Origin: Bin80 sp965215475
GTDB taxonomy: Bacteria; Bacteroidota; Rhodothermia; Rhodothermales; Bin80
Assembly (NCBI GenBank): GCA_965215475.1
Contig: OZ244061.1
Coordinates: 3,348,001-3,412,000 of the forward strand
Direction: 5' to 3'
DNA length: 64,000 bases
The first letter of the stretch is position 1. Every line of letters begins with the position of its first letter. Position numbers and translations under genes: made by a program. The notes beneath the pieces were generated by a model, which had not been told where the DNA came from, searched no databases, and saw only the letters and a list, made by a program, of their open reading frames with translations. This document shows, piece after piece, positions 45,438-56,100 of the stretch.

Positions 45438-46460
45438 ATGCCGTGTGCAATATCCGTTTTTGGTGCTGGTAGTTGGGGCACCGCACTTTCCGTGAGTTTA
45501 TCTAGCGCGGGTCATGCAGTAACGCTTTGGGCTCGCAGACAGGGGTTGGCAAACGCGATTCGCCATGGAGGACACAATCCTGAATATTTGCCGGATGTCA
45601 CCATTCCATCTTCTGTAGCTGTTACCGCGGATCTTGGGCTCGCGGCGCAGCGGGCAAGCTACTGGGTGATTGCAACTCCCTCCCATGCGGTGCGCAACAT
45701 AGCTACAGATTTGCTGGACCATAGTGATGAAAGGACAACGGTAATATCTGTTGCCAAGGGCATTGAGGCGGAGACGGGATTCACAACCACGGAAGTGTTA
45801 TCGAGTGTGATGAGTCCACCGATCCCAAGGGGGAACCTGGTAGTCCTGTATGGCCCAAGTCATGCGGAAGAAGTTGGAACACGAAAACCAACGACCTTGG
45901 TCGCTGCATCAACCAGTATGAGACAGGCGGAAGCTGTGCAGGAGATTTTCATGACAGATCGACTTCGGGTTTATGTAAACAGTGATCTGAGAGGGGTAGA
46001 AATTGGCGGAAGCGTGAAGAATGTCATGGCGATTGCATCCGGAATAAGCGACGGAGTTGGCTATGGAGATAATGCTAGGGCAGCTTTGATCACCAGAGGA
46101 ATTGCCGAGATCCAGCGCCTTGGTCGTTCATTCGGTGCGGATCCACTGACGTTCACAGGTTTGACAGGTTTGGGGGACTTGGTTGTTACGTGTACCAGTC
46201 GGCATAGCCGTAATCGACATCTTGGAGAGGCGATTGGCCGTGGAGCGACACTTGACGAGGTTACCCAATCCATGAACATGGTCGCGGAGGGAGTGAAGAC
46301 AACGAAAGCGATCTACAACATGGCTAAGCAATATGGGGTTGAGATGCCGATCACCGAAGCAGTGTATGGAGTTCTTTTTCAGGGGAAGCGCCCTCTTGAT
46401 GTAGTTCAGGAATTAATGACACGGTCAGCCAAACAGGAGGAGTGGTTGCAGGGATATTGA
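45438..46460 (+). CDS. gpsA: Glycerol-3-phosphate dehydrogenase [NAD(P)+]
   Basis: GpsA reduces dihydroxyacetone phosphate to glycerol-3-phosphate, the acceptor for PlsY. The 340-residue protein starts with the NAD-binding fold VFGAGSWGTALSVSLSSAGH, then VISVAKGIEAETGF near 100, the catalytic lysine in GGSVKNVMAIASGISDG near 190-207, and TGLTGLGDLVVTCTSRHSRN near 242-261. It is the last gene of the plsY-gpsA pair. An old IS remnant begins about 80 bases downstream. Confidence 0.95.
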   Translation: MPCAISVFGAGSWGTALSVSLSSAGHAVTLWARRQGLANAIRHGGHNPEYLPDVTIPSSVAVTADLGLAAQRASYWVIATPSHAVRNIATDLLDHSDERTTVISVAKGIEAETGFTTTEVLSSVMSPPIPRGNLVVLYGPSHAEEVGTRKPTTLVAASTSMRQAEAVQEIFMTDRLRVYVNSDLRGVEIGGSVKNVMAIASGISDGVGYGDNARAALITRGIAEIQRLGRSFGADPLTFTGLTGLGDLVVTCTSRHSRNRHLGEAIGRGATLDEVTQSMNMVAEGVKTTKAIYNMAKQYGVEMPITEAVYGVLFQGKRPLDVVQELMTRSAKQEEWLQGY

Positions 46461-46539
46461 GTGAAAATTGCATATGGAGATAACAAGGCTCTCATGTGAG
46501 GGGATTTTGCACGGCTTTTAACTTTGTGGTGCTTTTTAT

Positions 46540-46760
46540 GGGTTCTATCACAATTGTTAAAGACCTCCACAAAAGGAAGAGAAGGACAACCCTGAAGTTT
46601 TCGAATCTTCGATAGCCTCTTCCAATGGAGGTTGTATTTTCCCATTCACTCGCTAGACTTGGGCATCGGACTGGGGGGGACAAAGTGCATTAAAAACGCC
46701 CCGAATAGGTTTCTGGAACATCGTGACCTACATATGCCATCAAGTCAGGTTTTTTTTTCG
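46540..46760 (-). pseudogene. 3' remnant of an ISL3-family element
   Basis: The inverted end GGTTCTATCACAA at about 46540 resembles the ends of the intact ISL3 copies. It is followed by bases that align with their transposase 3' end, read on the minus strand (SIGRGYRRFENFRVVLLFL). Similarity fades by about 46760. The sequence is diverged well beyond the other copies, so it is an older relative. No functional protein remains. Confidence 0.65.
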
Positions 46761-47171
46761 TCCATACTCACATGCGCCATATTTTCCAAGAATTCTGGTT
46801 CCATTCCGCGATGCATATGCGTGCAAAAACTCGTTACTGAATACAGTAACCGTTAGATTCGGCGTATCTCAGCACTTCCATAGATGCAGGATTGCTTTGC
46901 ACACTCATAGCTTTTATCCGGAACATTTGTTTTTAGTAATTGCTTTTGTGTATACTTGGGAACAAAGGGATCTTACGAAACGTTAGGATGTGACATGAAG
47001 TATAACTCTTACATGTACATGCGCACGAAAATGCCCTTGGGGCTACAACATCTATCCCTAAACGCAAATGAAGGGGGTATGCAAGAGGATTGAGTATAGT
47101 TTAATGAAACTGCTCATCTTACTTAAGTTCAATGCACGAAAAATCATGAGACTAAACAGAACCATTAAAAC
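46761..47171. other. Intergenic region upstream of susC
   Basis: About 410 AT-rich bases with no convincing gene. The susC promoter should lie in the last 100 bases; a TTG at about 47092 followed by AT-rich sequence is a possible -33 element, but I cannot fix a clear TAnnTTTG box. Confidence 0.35.
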
Positions 47172-50100
47172 ATGAGATACCGTTACACGATTACTATATG
47201 GCTTTCCTTCGTTCTGATGGCGATTTCGTTACCCATTTCTGCGGTATACGCGCAGACGGGGCAAATCGCAGGGGCGGTGGTTGACCAAAATGAAGAACCT
47301 CTGGCTGGGGTTAATGTGGTCATACAGGAGCTTGCTGTAGGTTCCGTTTCTAATGCAGAGGGAGTATACGAAATCTCCAATCTTGCTCCGGGCACGTATA
47401 CGGTTGCAGCTTCCTTTGTTGGTTTCCTTACCCAAGAAATCCCAAATGTTGTCGTAGTTGATGGAGAAACGACAGAACTGAACATTGTTCTTGTTGAATC
47501 AGCTCTTGAGTTGGGAGGTTTTGTTGTAACCGCCCTTGGAGTGGAGCGACAGGAGAGATCCCTCACCTATGGGACGCAGACCATCAGCCCCGTTGAAATT
47601 GCACAAGCGCGGGAGTTGAATGTAGGGTTTTCTTTGGCGGGTCGTATTGCGGGACTTTCCGTGAACCAAGCGGGTACGGGATTGGGTGGTCAGACCAGGA
47701 TGATACTCCGAGGCAATCGATCCATCAGCGGAAGCAGTCAGCCGTTATTTGTGGTTGATGGTGTGCCCATTCGAGGAGATATCAGCAACCTGAATCAGAG
47801 TGACATCGAAAATATTACGGTTCTGAAAGGAGCCAATGCTGCGGCACTCTATGGAAGCGCTGCCCAAAATGGTGCCATCATTATCACGACGAACCGAGGC
47901 AGTGTAGGATCCGTCAGAGCTCGGTTTAGTACGAACTACACGGTTCAGCAACCACTCATTCTCACGGAGTTTCAGAATGAATATGGTCAAGGAAGTGCAG
48001 GCGAGTACAAAAGAAATTCGGAGTTTTCCTGGGGACCACGCTTGACCGGTCAATCCGTCGCCCACTGGACGCCTGGTACACCGGAGGCGCAAGCACCCAT
48101 GTATCAGCTCCAGGCACAACCAGACAATGTTTCGGATGTATTTCGAAATGGTTATCAATCTTCATCCAATATTTCGCTGAACGTTGGATCCGAACAAGTG
48201 CAGGGTTATTTTTCATATTCCTACACCGATGCAAAAGGCATTGTGCCTGGGAATGCATTGAACCGCCATAATATGCAGGTCCGTGTGACGGCAAAACCGT
48301 CGAGTCGTTTATCTGTAGATGGTAAACTGAATTATATTCGGAGTGAACTAGACAATAGCTTGGATACAGGTGAAAGCTTTACAAATCCAATTCGTCATGC
48401 ATATCGTCTACCCCGAAATATTCTCACACAGGATGCAGAAGACTTTGAATATTTCACGGATGACGGACAGCGTAGACAGCATTACTGGGTTCCAGGTTCA
48501 AATGGTGGCGCCAATCCATATTGGGCACTGAATCGGAATCTGCGATCTAGTACAAATGGTCGGATCATTTTACTGAGTTCTGTGACGTATGAACTGATAG
48601 ACGGACTCTCATTAATGGTTCGGGGCTCTTATGATGGTGCTGCGGGGGATGGTACTAGAACCTTGTATGCCGACAGCTATATTGTTGCCGATGACGGAAG
48701 ATTCTCTTTGAGCAAAAGTAACTCGCACGTATGGAACGGTGATGCTCTTTTATCCTATCAGAAATCTTTACCGAGCATCGGGGTGGATCTTGATGTTAGT
48801 GTAGGTGGAAATACACAAAAAAGAAGAAATACCTCCCTGAACGCAGATACAGGAACGGCCCTTACTGTTCCGAATTTTTTCACGCTTTCCAATACACAGA
48901 GAATCAGTGCGAGCCAGGGAGTGGGGTCGCCCATTGACATTAATTCTGCATATGCGTTTGCAAAAATTGGTTGGAGAGATGCTTTGTATCTTGACTTGAC
49001 TGCACGCAATGACTGGAGCTCAACACTCCCAGAAGATAACTGGTCATATTTCTATCCTTCTGTGGGGCTCTCTGCGGTCGTATCAGAGCTTCTTCCGTTG
49101 CCAGATGCCATCAGTTTTGGGCGAATTCGAGTTTCTTATGCCCAGGTCGGTAACAGTACGTCACCATTCCAATTGCTTCGCACCGCTAGTATTGCGGGTG
49201 GAGGCCTTAACGGATTCTTGTCTCTGAGCGGGACCTTACCCAACGAAGAATTGGTGCCGGAGGAAACCCAATCGATTGAAGTGGGATTGGACATGCGTTT
49301 CCTCCAAGGCAGGTTTGGGTTTGATGCAACCTATTACAATACGCAAACCCAGAATCAACTCTTTACCGTGGCCCTTCCAATCGGATCGGGAGCCGCGAAT
49401 TTGTTTACCAATGGTGGAGATGTGCGTAATGAAGGATTTGAGGTAATGCTGAATGCAGTTCCCGTCCGCACTGAGGATCTAAATGTTAACCTGAACGTGA
49501 ATTTCTCAGCAAACCAAAATATGGTTGAGTCTATTTCAGATGAGCGCCCTCGACTCCAGATCGCCAGCGATTTTCTTCGAGCCTATTTCATTGAGCAAGG
49601 AGAGAAATTTGGGAATGTATATTCCCGTGGATTTGAGCGTGATCCGCAAGGTCGAGTCATTGTTGGGAGTAATGGTGTACCCAAAATCACTAGCGGCAGA
49701 GATGTTCAGGTTGCCAACTATAACCCTGATTGGCTGGGAAGTATTGCGGCAACAATTTCCTATAAGAATTGGGATGCTAGTTTCCTCATTGACCACCGTC
49801 AAGGAGGATCAATCACCTCCATTACGAATGCAATTCTTTATGCGGATGGCGTGACTAAGGAAACGCTTCAGGGTCGTGAAGGAGGACTCATTTTTGGTGA
49901 TAATTTCTGGTCGCATGAAACGGCGGTCAACGAGGTCGTAGCCGATGATGGGTCTAAAACGTACGTTCCCAATACAACCCCGACGGATGCAGAGACCTTC
50001 TGGAGAGCGGTTGGCGGGCGTAATGCACCCGCGGGAGAAGCATTTGTCGTCGATGCGACGAATACTCGGTTGCGCGAATTTACGCTGGGATACACCTTCC

Positions 50101-50300
50101 CCGCCTCAGTTTTCGGGAACGTCCCGGTTTCAGGCATGAGACTTTCCTTGGTTGGTAGGAATCTTTTCTACATCCACCGAGCGTCAAAAAACATTGACCC
50201 TGATGTACTGATTGGTACTGGGAAAGCGGCCGAGGGATTTGATTCGTTTGCACCTCCCTCATCCCGTTCCTTTGGGTTCAATCTTTCCATTGACTACTAG
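47172..50300 (+). CDS. SusC/RagA-family TonB-linked outer-membrane transporter
   Basis: The 1042-residue protein imports oligosaccharides or peptides through the outer membrane with a SusD partner, driven by TonB. It has a signal peptide (ending AVYAQ), a carboxypeptidase-regulatory-like domain near 30-112 (AGAVVDQNEEPLAGVNVVIQ, GTYTVAASFVGF), a plug domain near 135-240 with ILRGNRSISGSSQPLFVVDGVP and LKGANAAALYGSAAQNGAI, and a barrel that ends in an aromatic residue (SFGFNLSIDY). It is followed 48 bases later by susD. Substrate is not predictable; no glycosidase or peptidase is adjacent, though a CRTAC1-type lipoprotein follows. Confidence 0.93.
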   Translation: MRYRYTITIWLSFVLMAISLPISAVYAQTGQIAGAVVDQNEEPLAGVNVVIQELAVGSVSNAEGVYEISNLAPGTYTVAASFVGFLTQEIPNVVVVDGETTELNIVLVESALELGGFVVTALGVERQERSLTYGTQTISPVEIAQARELNVGFSLAGRIAGLSVNQAGTGLGGQTRMILRGNRSISGSSQPLFVVDGVPIRGDISNLNQSDIENITVLKGANAAALYGSAAQNGAIIITTNRGSVGSVRARFSTNYTVQQPLILTEFQNEYGQGSAGEYKRNSEFSWGPRLTGQSVAHWTPGTPEAQAPMYQLQAQPDNVSDVFRNGYQSSSNISLNVGSEQVQGYFSYSYTDAKGIVPGNALNRHNMQVRVTAKPSSRLSVDGKLNYIRSELDNSLDTGESFTNPIRHAYRLPRNILTQDAEDFEYFTDDGQRRQHYWVPGSNGGANPYWALNRNLRSSTNGRIILLSSVTYELIDGLSLMVRGSYDGAAGDGTRTLYADSYIVADDGRFSLSKSNSHVWNGDALLSYQKSLPSIGVDLDVSVGGNTQKRRNTSLNADTGTALTVPNFFTLSNTQRISASQGVGSPIDINSAYAFAKIGWRDALYLDLTARNDWSSTLPEDNWSYFYPSVGLSAVVSELLPLPDAISFGRIRVSYAQVGNSTSPFQLLRTASIAGGGLNGFLSLSGTLPNEELVPEETQSIEVGLDMRFLQGRFGFDATYYNTQTQNQLFTVALPIGSGAANLFTNGGDVRNEGFEVMLNAVPVRTEDLNVNLNVNFSANQNMVESISDERPRLQIASDFLRAYFIEQGEKFGNVYSRGFERDPQGRVIVGSNGVPKITSGRDVQVANYNPDWLGSIAATISYKNWDASFLIDHRQGGSITSITNAILYADGVTKETLQGREGGLIFGDNFWSHETAVNEVVADDGSKTYVPNTTPTDAETFWRAVGGRNAPAGEAFVVDATNTRLREFTLGYTFPASVFGNVPVSGMRLSLVGRNLFYIHRASKNIDPDVLIGTGKAAEGFDSFAPPSSRSFGFNLSIDY

Positions 50301-50348
50301 TTCTCCATCCCTAGATCATATAACCTATTCCAACGAAAGGATTTAGCT

Positions 50349-51938
50349 ATGAAAAAACAGATAAACTTTACAAAAAAGTGGGCCGTAATTGTTGCACTTA
50401 CCGTAGGAGCTACGTTCTCTTTATCCAGTTGTACGGATGATTTTGTGAGTCTAAATACGCCTCCACATCAGATTTCCGAGAGCAATGTTGATGTAGGACT
50501 TCTTGGCCAAGCTTTTGCACGTGCTCAATGGTCTGGTATGCTGGGCCTTCATTGGGTCTTCCAGATTGGCCAGAATCTTTTTGCCGACCTTTATGCACAG
50601 TATTTTGCGACCACAGCGGAAAACTTTGACTCGGATCAGTATGTAGAGGTTGGAAGATGGATAGATCTTCTCTGGAGGCAATTCTATGGGACAGGTGCCA
50701 GGGAACTGTCCTTCATTGAAAATTTCTCAACCGAGAATGAAGGACTTGAACTGCCGAATGCTGTCGCCAAGATCTGGAGAGTTCAGATCTATCATCGTAT
50801 CACCGATTATTGGGGTCCAATTCTATATTCTCAATATGGAAATGGAGAGACAAGTGTTTCATACGATTCCCAGCAAGATGTCTACATGGACTTTTTCAAC
50901 ACCCTAGATGATGCGTTGGTAGTGTTGAATCAGAATCAAGGTAAGAGTGTCTTTGCAGGTCATGATCAGGTGTTTGATGGAGATGTAGATAGTTGGATCA
51001 CTTTTGCTAATTCTCTTCGCTTACGCCTCGCCATGCGTATCCGGTATGTGGATCCAGCGAAAGCTCAGGCTGAGGCAGAAAAGGCTATAGCGGCGGGAGT
51101 AATGCAGGACAATTCGCATAATGCAATGCTACTGACTGCCGCCGACTCGGAAAATCCGCATACGACCATTACCAACTGGGGCGAATTTCGGATGAGCTCG
51201 GCCATGGAAAGCCTTCTTGAAGGATATAACGATCCAAGAATAGGAATCTATTTCAGCCCGGCCGGTGGTGGAGATTCAGATGATGATGATAGTCCCTTTG
51301 AGGGAATGAGAAATGGATTGCCCCGGACCGATAAAGGTAGTACACTGAATAGTCAATTCTCTGACATGGGACCAATGTGGTTACCTCCCAGACGAGGGGG
51401 TACAGATATTCGTGTCATGGGGAGTTCAGAAGTATACTTCCTCCGAGCTGAAGGAGCTCTTCAGGGCTGGAACATGGGAGGCTCGGTACAAGAACTTTAC
51501 GAGGAAGGAATTCGAATGTCTCTTACAGAAAGCCGCGTAGGTGCTGACATGGCTACAGTGGATGCATATATTGCTGGCACAACGCTTCCAGCCGATCCAC
51601 AGGATATTTGGTCCACGAAGCCACTAAGTGATATTCCTGTAGCGTTTGCTACGGGTGGTTCAGCAGAGCGTCAATTGGAACAGATCATCACTCAGAAATG
51701 GTTGGCTCTTTATCCCGACGGGATGGAAGCATGGGCGGAATATCGCCGAACAGGCTATCCTAAACTGTATCCTATCATTGAGTCACGAAATGAACGAGTA
51801 GGGGCGGATGAGGTCATGCGTCGCATGACCTTCGTAAGCAGTGAATATGACAATAATGGGGAAGCCACTCAAGCGGCAATATCATTGCTTGGTGGTCCAG
51901 ATGAAAATGATACCAGGCTTTGGTGGGATGCAAAATAG
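50349..51938 (+). CDS. SusD/RagB-family nutrient-binding lipoprotein
   Basis: The 529-residue lipoprotein has a signal peptide with lipobox LSSC near residue 24-27, so it is anchored at the outer membrane. It is of the SusD-like_2 type: IYHRITDYWGPILYSQYG near 140, VYMDFFNTLDDALVVLNQ near 178, FANSLRLRLAMRIRYVDP near 220, and a C-terminal YFLRAEGALQGWNMGGS and ITQKWLALYPDGMEAWAEYRRTGYP. It caps the SusC barrel and binds the ligand. A strong terminator follows about 90 bases after its stop. Confidence 0.92.
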   Translation: MKKQINFTKKWAVIVALTVGATFSLSSCTDDFVSLNTPPHQISESNVDVGLLGQAFARAQWSGMLGLHWVFQIGQNLFADLYAQYFATTAENFDSDQYVEVGRWIDLLWRQFYGTGARELSFIENFSTENEGLELPNAVAKIWRVQIYHRITDYWGPILYSQYGNGETSVSYDSQQDVYMDFFNTLDDALVVLNQNQGKSVFAGHDQVFDGDVDSWITFANSLRLRLAMRIRYVDPAKAQAEAEKAIAAGVMQDNSHNAMLLTAADSENPHTTITNWGEFRMSSAMESLLEGYNDPRIGIYFSPAGGGDSDDDDSPFEGMRNGLPRTDKGSTLNSQFSDMGPMWLPPRRGGTDIRVMGSSEVYFLRAEGALQGWNMGGSVQELYEEGIRMSLTESRVGADMATVDAYIAGTTLPADPQDIWSTKPLSDIPVAFATGGSAERQLEQIITQKWLALYPDGMEAWAEYRRTGYPKLYPIIESRNERVGADEVMRRMTFVSSEYDNNGEATQAAISLLGGPDENDTRLWWDAK

Positions 51939-52027
51939 AACTTTAGACTCTGGTGTACTTTGACCTACCTGAGAGGCTTTTGTCAAGTGTAGTTTAGTTT
52001 GGCAACTCCTTTCTCCGGTCAAAACGA

Positions 52028-52076
52028 AAATTACCCTCTATTCGTGTCGAAAGGCAGTCAGAATAGAGGGTAATTT
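52028..52076 (+). terminator. Strong intrinsic terminator after susD
   Basis: AAATTACCCTCTATTC (52028-52043) and GAATAGAGGGTAATTT (52061-52076) form a perfect 16-bp stem with a 17-base loop, followed by TGTTTATG. It lies 90 bases after the susD stop and closes the susCD transcript. The stem is nearly symmetrical, so it could also stop transcription from the other side. Confidence 0.8.
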
Positions 52077-52098
52077 GTTTATGTGTGACTACTCCACT

Positions 52099-52230
52099 CC
52101 CCGCACTAAAGTACGGGCTTCTTGCTTCGCAGGCTAACGCTGACTTGGTTGTCACCAGTCTTACTCAAGCCTTCACAAACAGCAACGGAATGCCCTTCCG
52201 TCGGGTGACTCACATTCACCATTATTTTAA
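52099..52230 (-). pseudogene. 3' remnant of a tnpB gene with right-end hairpin
   Basis: On the minus strand the sequence reads TEGHSVAVCEGLSKTGDN then QVSVSLRSKKPVL and a stop at 52106-52108, the usual C-terminus of IS200/IS605-group TnpB. Directly after it, CCCGTAC-TTTA-GTGCGGG forms the small right-end hairpin (52100-52117) typical of these elements and of the 3' part of the omega RNA. The rest of tnpB is missing. It is not related closely to the tnpB at 61.4 kb. Confidence 0.7.
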
Positions 52231-52324
52231 CTATACGAAATTTCTAAAAAAAACGCCTTATGAGATGGTTCTACTATGATTGTTGTGGATACAGGTTTAA
52301 TCCGCCGCAGTAGGACCACCTTAA

Positions 52325-52627
52325 TTGTTGCGGAAAACCATGTATTTAGAACCCCCGAAAAAGGGTGTCATGTTAAAAAGATGGGTTAGCGTACTTGGAT
52401 GCGTTCAAACGAAATTTACATGCTCTGAGAATACCCAGTACGGTTTGAATGTCGAAGGAATCAGTTATATTGAGACAGAGAAATCATGTCCGCCAAAAAG
52501 AGCAACTACTTTCATTAATCCTAAGTATCCAACACAGCATTTACGTATGACATCTGGGGGCACACGTATGCCGATACAAAAATAATGGTTGAAGAGCCGA
52601 AAATGCAACCACCTACGAACTGACTAT
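52325..52627 (+). pseudogene. Degraded open frame of unknown origin
   Basis: A frame of 86 residues ends FINPKYPTQHLRMTSGGTRM PIQK, and a shifted frame continues MVEEPKMQPPTN to a stop. The two parts look like one C-terminus with a frameshift near 52583. I do not recognise the family. It lies directly before a DNA-methylase fragment, so it may be part of the same lost restriction-modification gene. Confidence 0.3.
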
Positions 52628-52646
52628 ATTCAAGGTACTGCCCCCG

Positions 52647-53102
52647 ATGACTTGGCAGTATCTTGAAAAAACTGTCTTGGAAAATCGGAAGAGCTCCATT
52701 TACCGTAACAAGCCGAGATTTTCTATTTTTGGCGTTGGAGAATATACGTTCAGCGACTGGAAGGTTGCCATTTCAGGATTCTACAAGAAATTGAAATTTC
52801 ACGTAATTGGGCCTATAGATGGGAAACCCGCAGTTTTTGATCGCACAATATACTTCCTCAGTTTGAAGACCAAGGATGAGGCCGAATTCTTGGCTGAAAT
52901 ACTTAATTCAAAACCATGCCAAGAATTTCTGGACTCAATGATTTTTTGACCGGACAAACGCCCCATCACCGCCAATTCTCTACATCGAATAGACCTGTAT
53001 AAAGTTGCTCATCAACTCGGAAAGAGCAATGAGTATAATGCTATACTAAATCAAGGCAAAGCTTTTCAAAATCCATCTTCGGGAATGATTAAACTGCTCT
53101 GA
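52647..53102 (+). pseudogene. C-terminal fragment of an N6-adenine DNA methylase (Eco57I-like)
   Basis: The frame reads LENRKSSIYRNKPRFSIFG then WKVAISGFYKKLKFHVIGPI DGKPAVFD and ILNSKPCQEFLDSMIF, a pattern seen at the C-terminus of type II/Eco57I-like methylases that ends in '...FWDDKRPIT'. Here a TGA (52947-52949) replaces the expected tryptophan, after which the same frame continues PDKRPITANSLHRIDLYKVA to 53102. No catalytic NPPY part is present. It is a truncated relic with at least one nonsense change. Confidence 0.6.
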
Positions 53103-53107
53103 ATGAG

Positions 53108-56100
53108 ATGCAAAATGAGAGAAAGCATATGAAGTTTTATGATCACGCTCGGAGGAATTGCGTTCATATTACAACATCTTTGAGAGCGGCTGGCGTCTTT
53201 GTTAGCTTGGCCATGCTTCTCTGCTTAGTTGGTTGTGGGCAGGGTTCATCGCCTCCTAAGCTGTTTGAACGCATTGCACCGTCTCATTCAGGGGTTTATT
53301 TTACCAACGAACTTTCATTCACGGATTCGCTCAATATCTACTCGTACAACAATTTTTATGCAGGAGGCGGGGTAGCACTTGCGGATTATAATGCCGATTC
53401 TCGATTAGATATTTATATGGTAAGTAACCAGGGTGCCAACCGACTCTATGTGAATCGAGGTGATTTTATATTTGAAGATGTGACTGAAGATTCGGGAGTC
53501 GCTGGAGAATTTCCTTGGTCAACGGGTGCCAGCATAATAGACATCAATGTGGATGGACTTCCAGATCTTTATGTTACCAATGCAGGCGCAAGTCAATCCG
53601 AACTTCGGGCAAACGAATTATTCGTGAATAATGGAGATGGAACCTTCACCGAACAAGCCAGAGAATATGGCCTCGCCGACGAGGGATATTCCATCCACGC
53701 GGTTTTTTTCGACTATGACCAAGACGGTCTACTGGACGTCTATGTGGTCAACAATTTCCCGGCAAAGCCAATATCCGCATACAATCCAAGTCAAATGGAT
53801 CGAACCCAACCTTATTTTGAAGGCGGAGATCGACTCTATCGGAATGAAGGAGGTCAGTTTACCGAGATGACCACAGAATCTGGCATCTTTAGCTCGGAAG
53901 CGGGTTTTAGTCTTGGTGCTTCTGTGGGGGATTTGAATCGTGACGGATGCATGGATCTTTATGTGTCCAATGATTTTTTTGAACGAGATTATCTGTACAT
54001 CAATCAATGTAACGGCACATTTACGGAATCTTTGGAAAGCATGTTACCAAGTATCAGTACTACATCCATGAGTGGAGATATTGCAGATCTGAACAATGAT
54101 GGAGCTCCAGAGATTTTTATTTCTGACATGCTTCCAGCCACAATGAAGCGAATCAAGAGGGTCTCCAATTTTATTGAGTGGGAGAAATATCAGGAAGAGA
54201 TCCGTCTTGGCTATCATCGGAAATTCCTCAGAAACACATTGCATTACAATAATGCAGATGGTACATTCAGCGAAATCGGGCGATATGCGGGTGTAGAGTC
54301 CACCGATTGGAGTTGGGGCGGATTGTTGGCAGATTTTAATCTAGACGGATTCCGCGACATTTTCGTTCCTAATGGTTTTTACAGAGATGTTACAGATAAG
54401 GATCTTCTCATGGCTTCCAGGCGCGCGGCAGTTACAGGGTTTGAAGGTCCAGAGTCCATTCGTCAACTTGTGAATATGATGCCCAGCGTCCCTATCTCGA
54501 ATCATATATTTGAGAATATGGGGGCTTTACGATTTGAAGATCGCACCGAGAAATGGGGGCTCAGTGTTCCCGGATTTTCGAGTGGAGCGGCGTATGGAGA
54601 TTTGGACGGGGACGGAGATCTGGACCTGGTCGTGAACAACGTCAATATGGAAGCTTTTGTATATCGTAATCGTGCAGTAGAGCAATACCCAGATCGGAGT
54701 TGGCTTCGTATCGGATTGCAAGGGAATGCAGCAAATCCACAGGGCATAGGCGCACAGATAGAAGCGATCCATCAAGGCAGGCATTGGTATGTTGAGCAGA
54801 TGCCGCAGCGGGGATTTCAGTCCTCTGTGGATCCGGTCCTTCATTTAGGACTTGGCGCCGGAGTAAATGTTTTAGACACCGTATTGGTGCGATGGCCAAA
54901 TGGACCGATCACACTCAGAACACAGATTGAAGCCCGCCAGCAGATTGTCTTCAATGAAGATGCTGCGCTTTCATCTGATTCGGCTCGAAAGTATCAATCT
55001 CTGTTTTCGCCCCGATTCTCTTCCAGAGAAAATTCATCCTGGATGAGGGGGGATGCAAATATAGCACCTCTGATGAAAAATATTTCTGAAAATACGGGGC
55101 TGAATTGGAGGCATGAAGAGCATTCGTATAACGATTTTCAGCGTTCGCCAATGCTATTTCATATGCGGTCAACCGAAGGGCCAGCGCTATGCAGTATGGA
55201 TGTCAACGGAGATGGATTGGATGATCTGTATATCGGTGGAGGAAGAGGACAACAGGGGGCTCTCTTCATACAAGAGGCGGAGGGCTATTTCAGTAGTATT
55301 TTTCAGCGGGCATTGCAGCGGGATCAAGAATCGGAAGATGTAGATTGTGTATGGGTGGATGTTGATGGGGATGATCGTCCTGAATTATATGTGGCAAGTG
55401 GGAGTAGTGAAATCCCATTTGGGCATTCCGATCTTGGAGATCGACTCTATAGATTGAATGCAGAAGAAATGCTTCAGCCCTTTGAGCACGAGTTGCCAAA
55501 TACAAGATACCGATATACTCCAACCAGCACGGTTCGGCCAGCGGATATAGACGGAGACGGAGATCAAGATTTGTTCATTGGGATTCGCCATGGAGAGGCA
55601 TATGGAGATCCTGTTGGGGGCATTCTTCTGGAGAATGACGGATCGGGGCGGTTTCGTGATGTAACAGAGCATGTGATCCCCGGGGTACATTCATCCGAGT
55701 TAAAGGCTGCAGGCATTACAGATGCGGAGTGGGGAGATTTGGATCAAGATGGTCAACAGGACTTAATCGTTGTCGGTGAATGGATACCGCTGACCATATT
55801 TCTCAATCGTGGTGGAGTACTGGAGAAGGTTGAATCAGATGTAGCAGGACTTGCCGGGACATCCGGTTGGTGGCAATCCGTTGAGCTTGCTGACCTAAAC
55901 GAGGATGGAGCAATCGATTTTATCGCAGGGAATCATGGCTTAAACACACATTTCAAAGCAGATCCCGAACGTCCTCTACAAATGTGGGTCCATGATTTCA
56001 ATCGAGATGAACAGGTGGATCAGATTCTTACAGGCTATGACGAAGCCGGCGGTCCGTGGCCTTTTGTGCTTCGTGAGCAGCTTCTTCTTCACTTTGGGCT

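Noticed and set aside
46723..46986. 87-residue open frame upstream of susC
   Set aside because: It begins in the IS remnant and shows no protein-like pattern.
52947..52949. TGA read as selenocysteine in the methylase fragment
   Set aside because: The gene lacks its N-terminal catalytic part and the position is normally Trp, so nonsense decay is far more likely.
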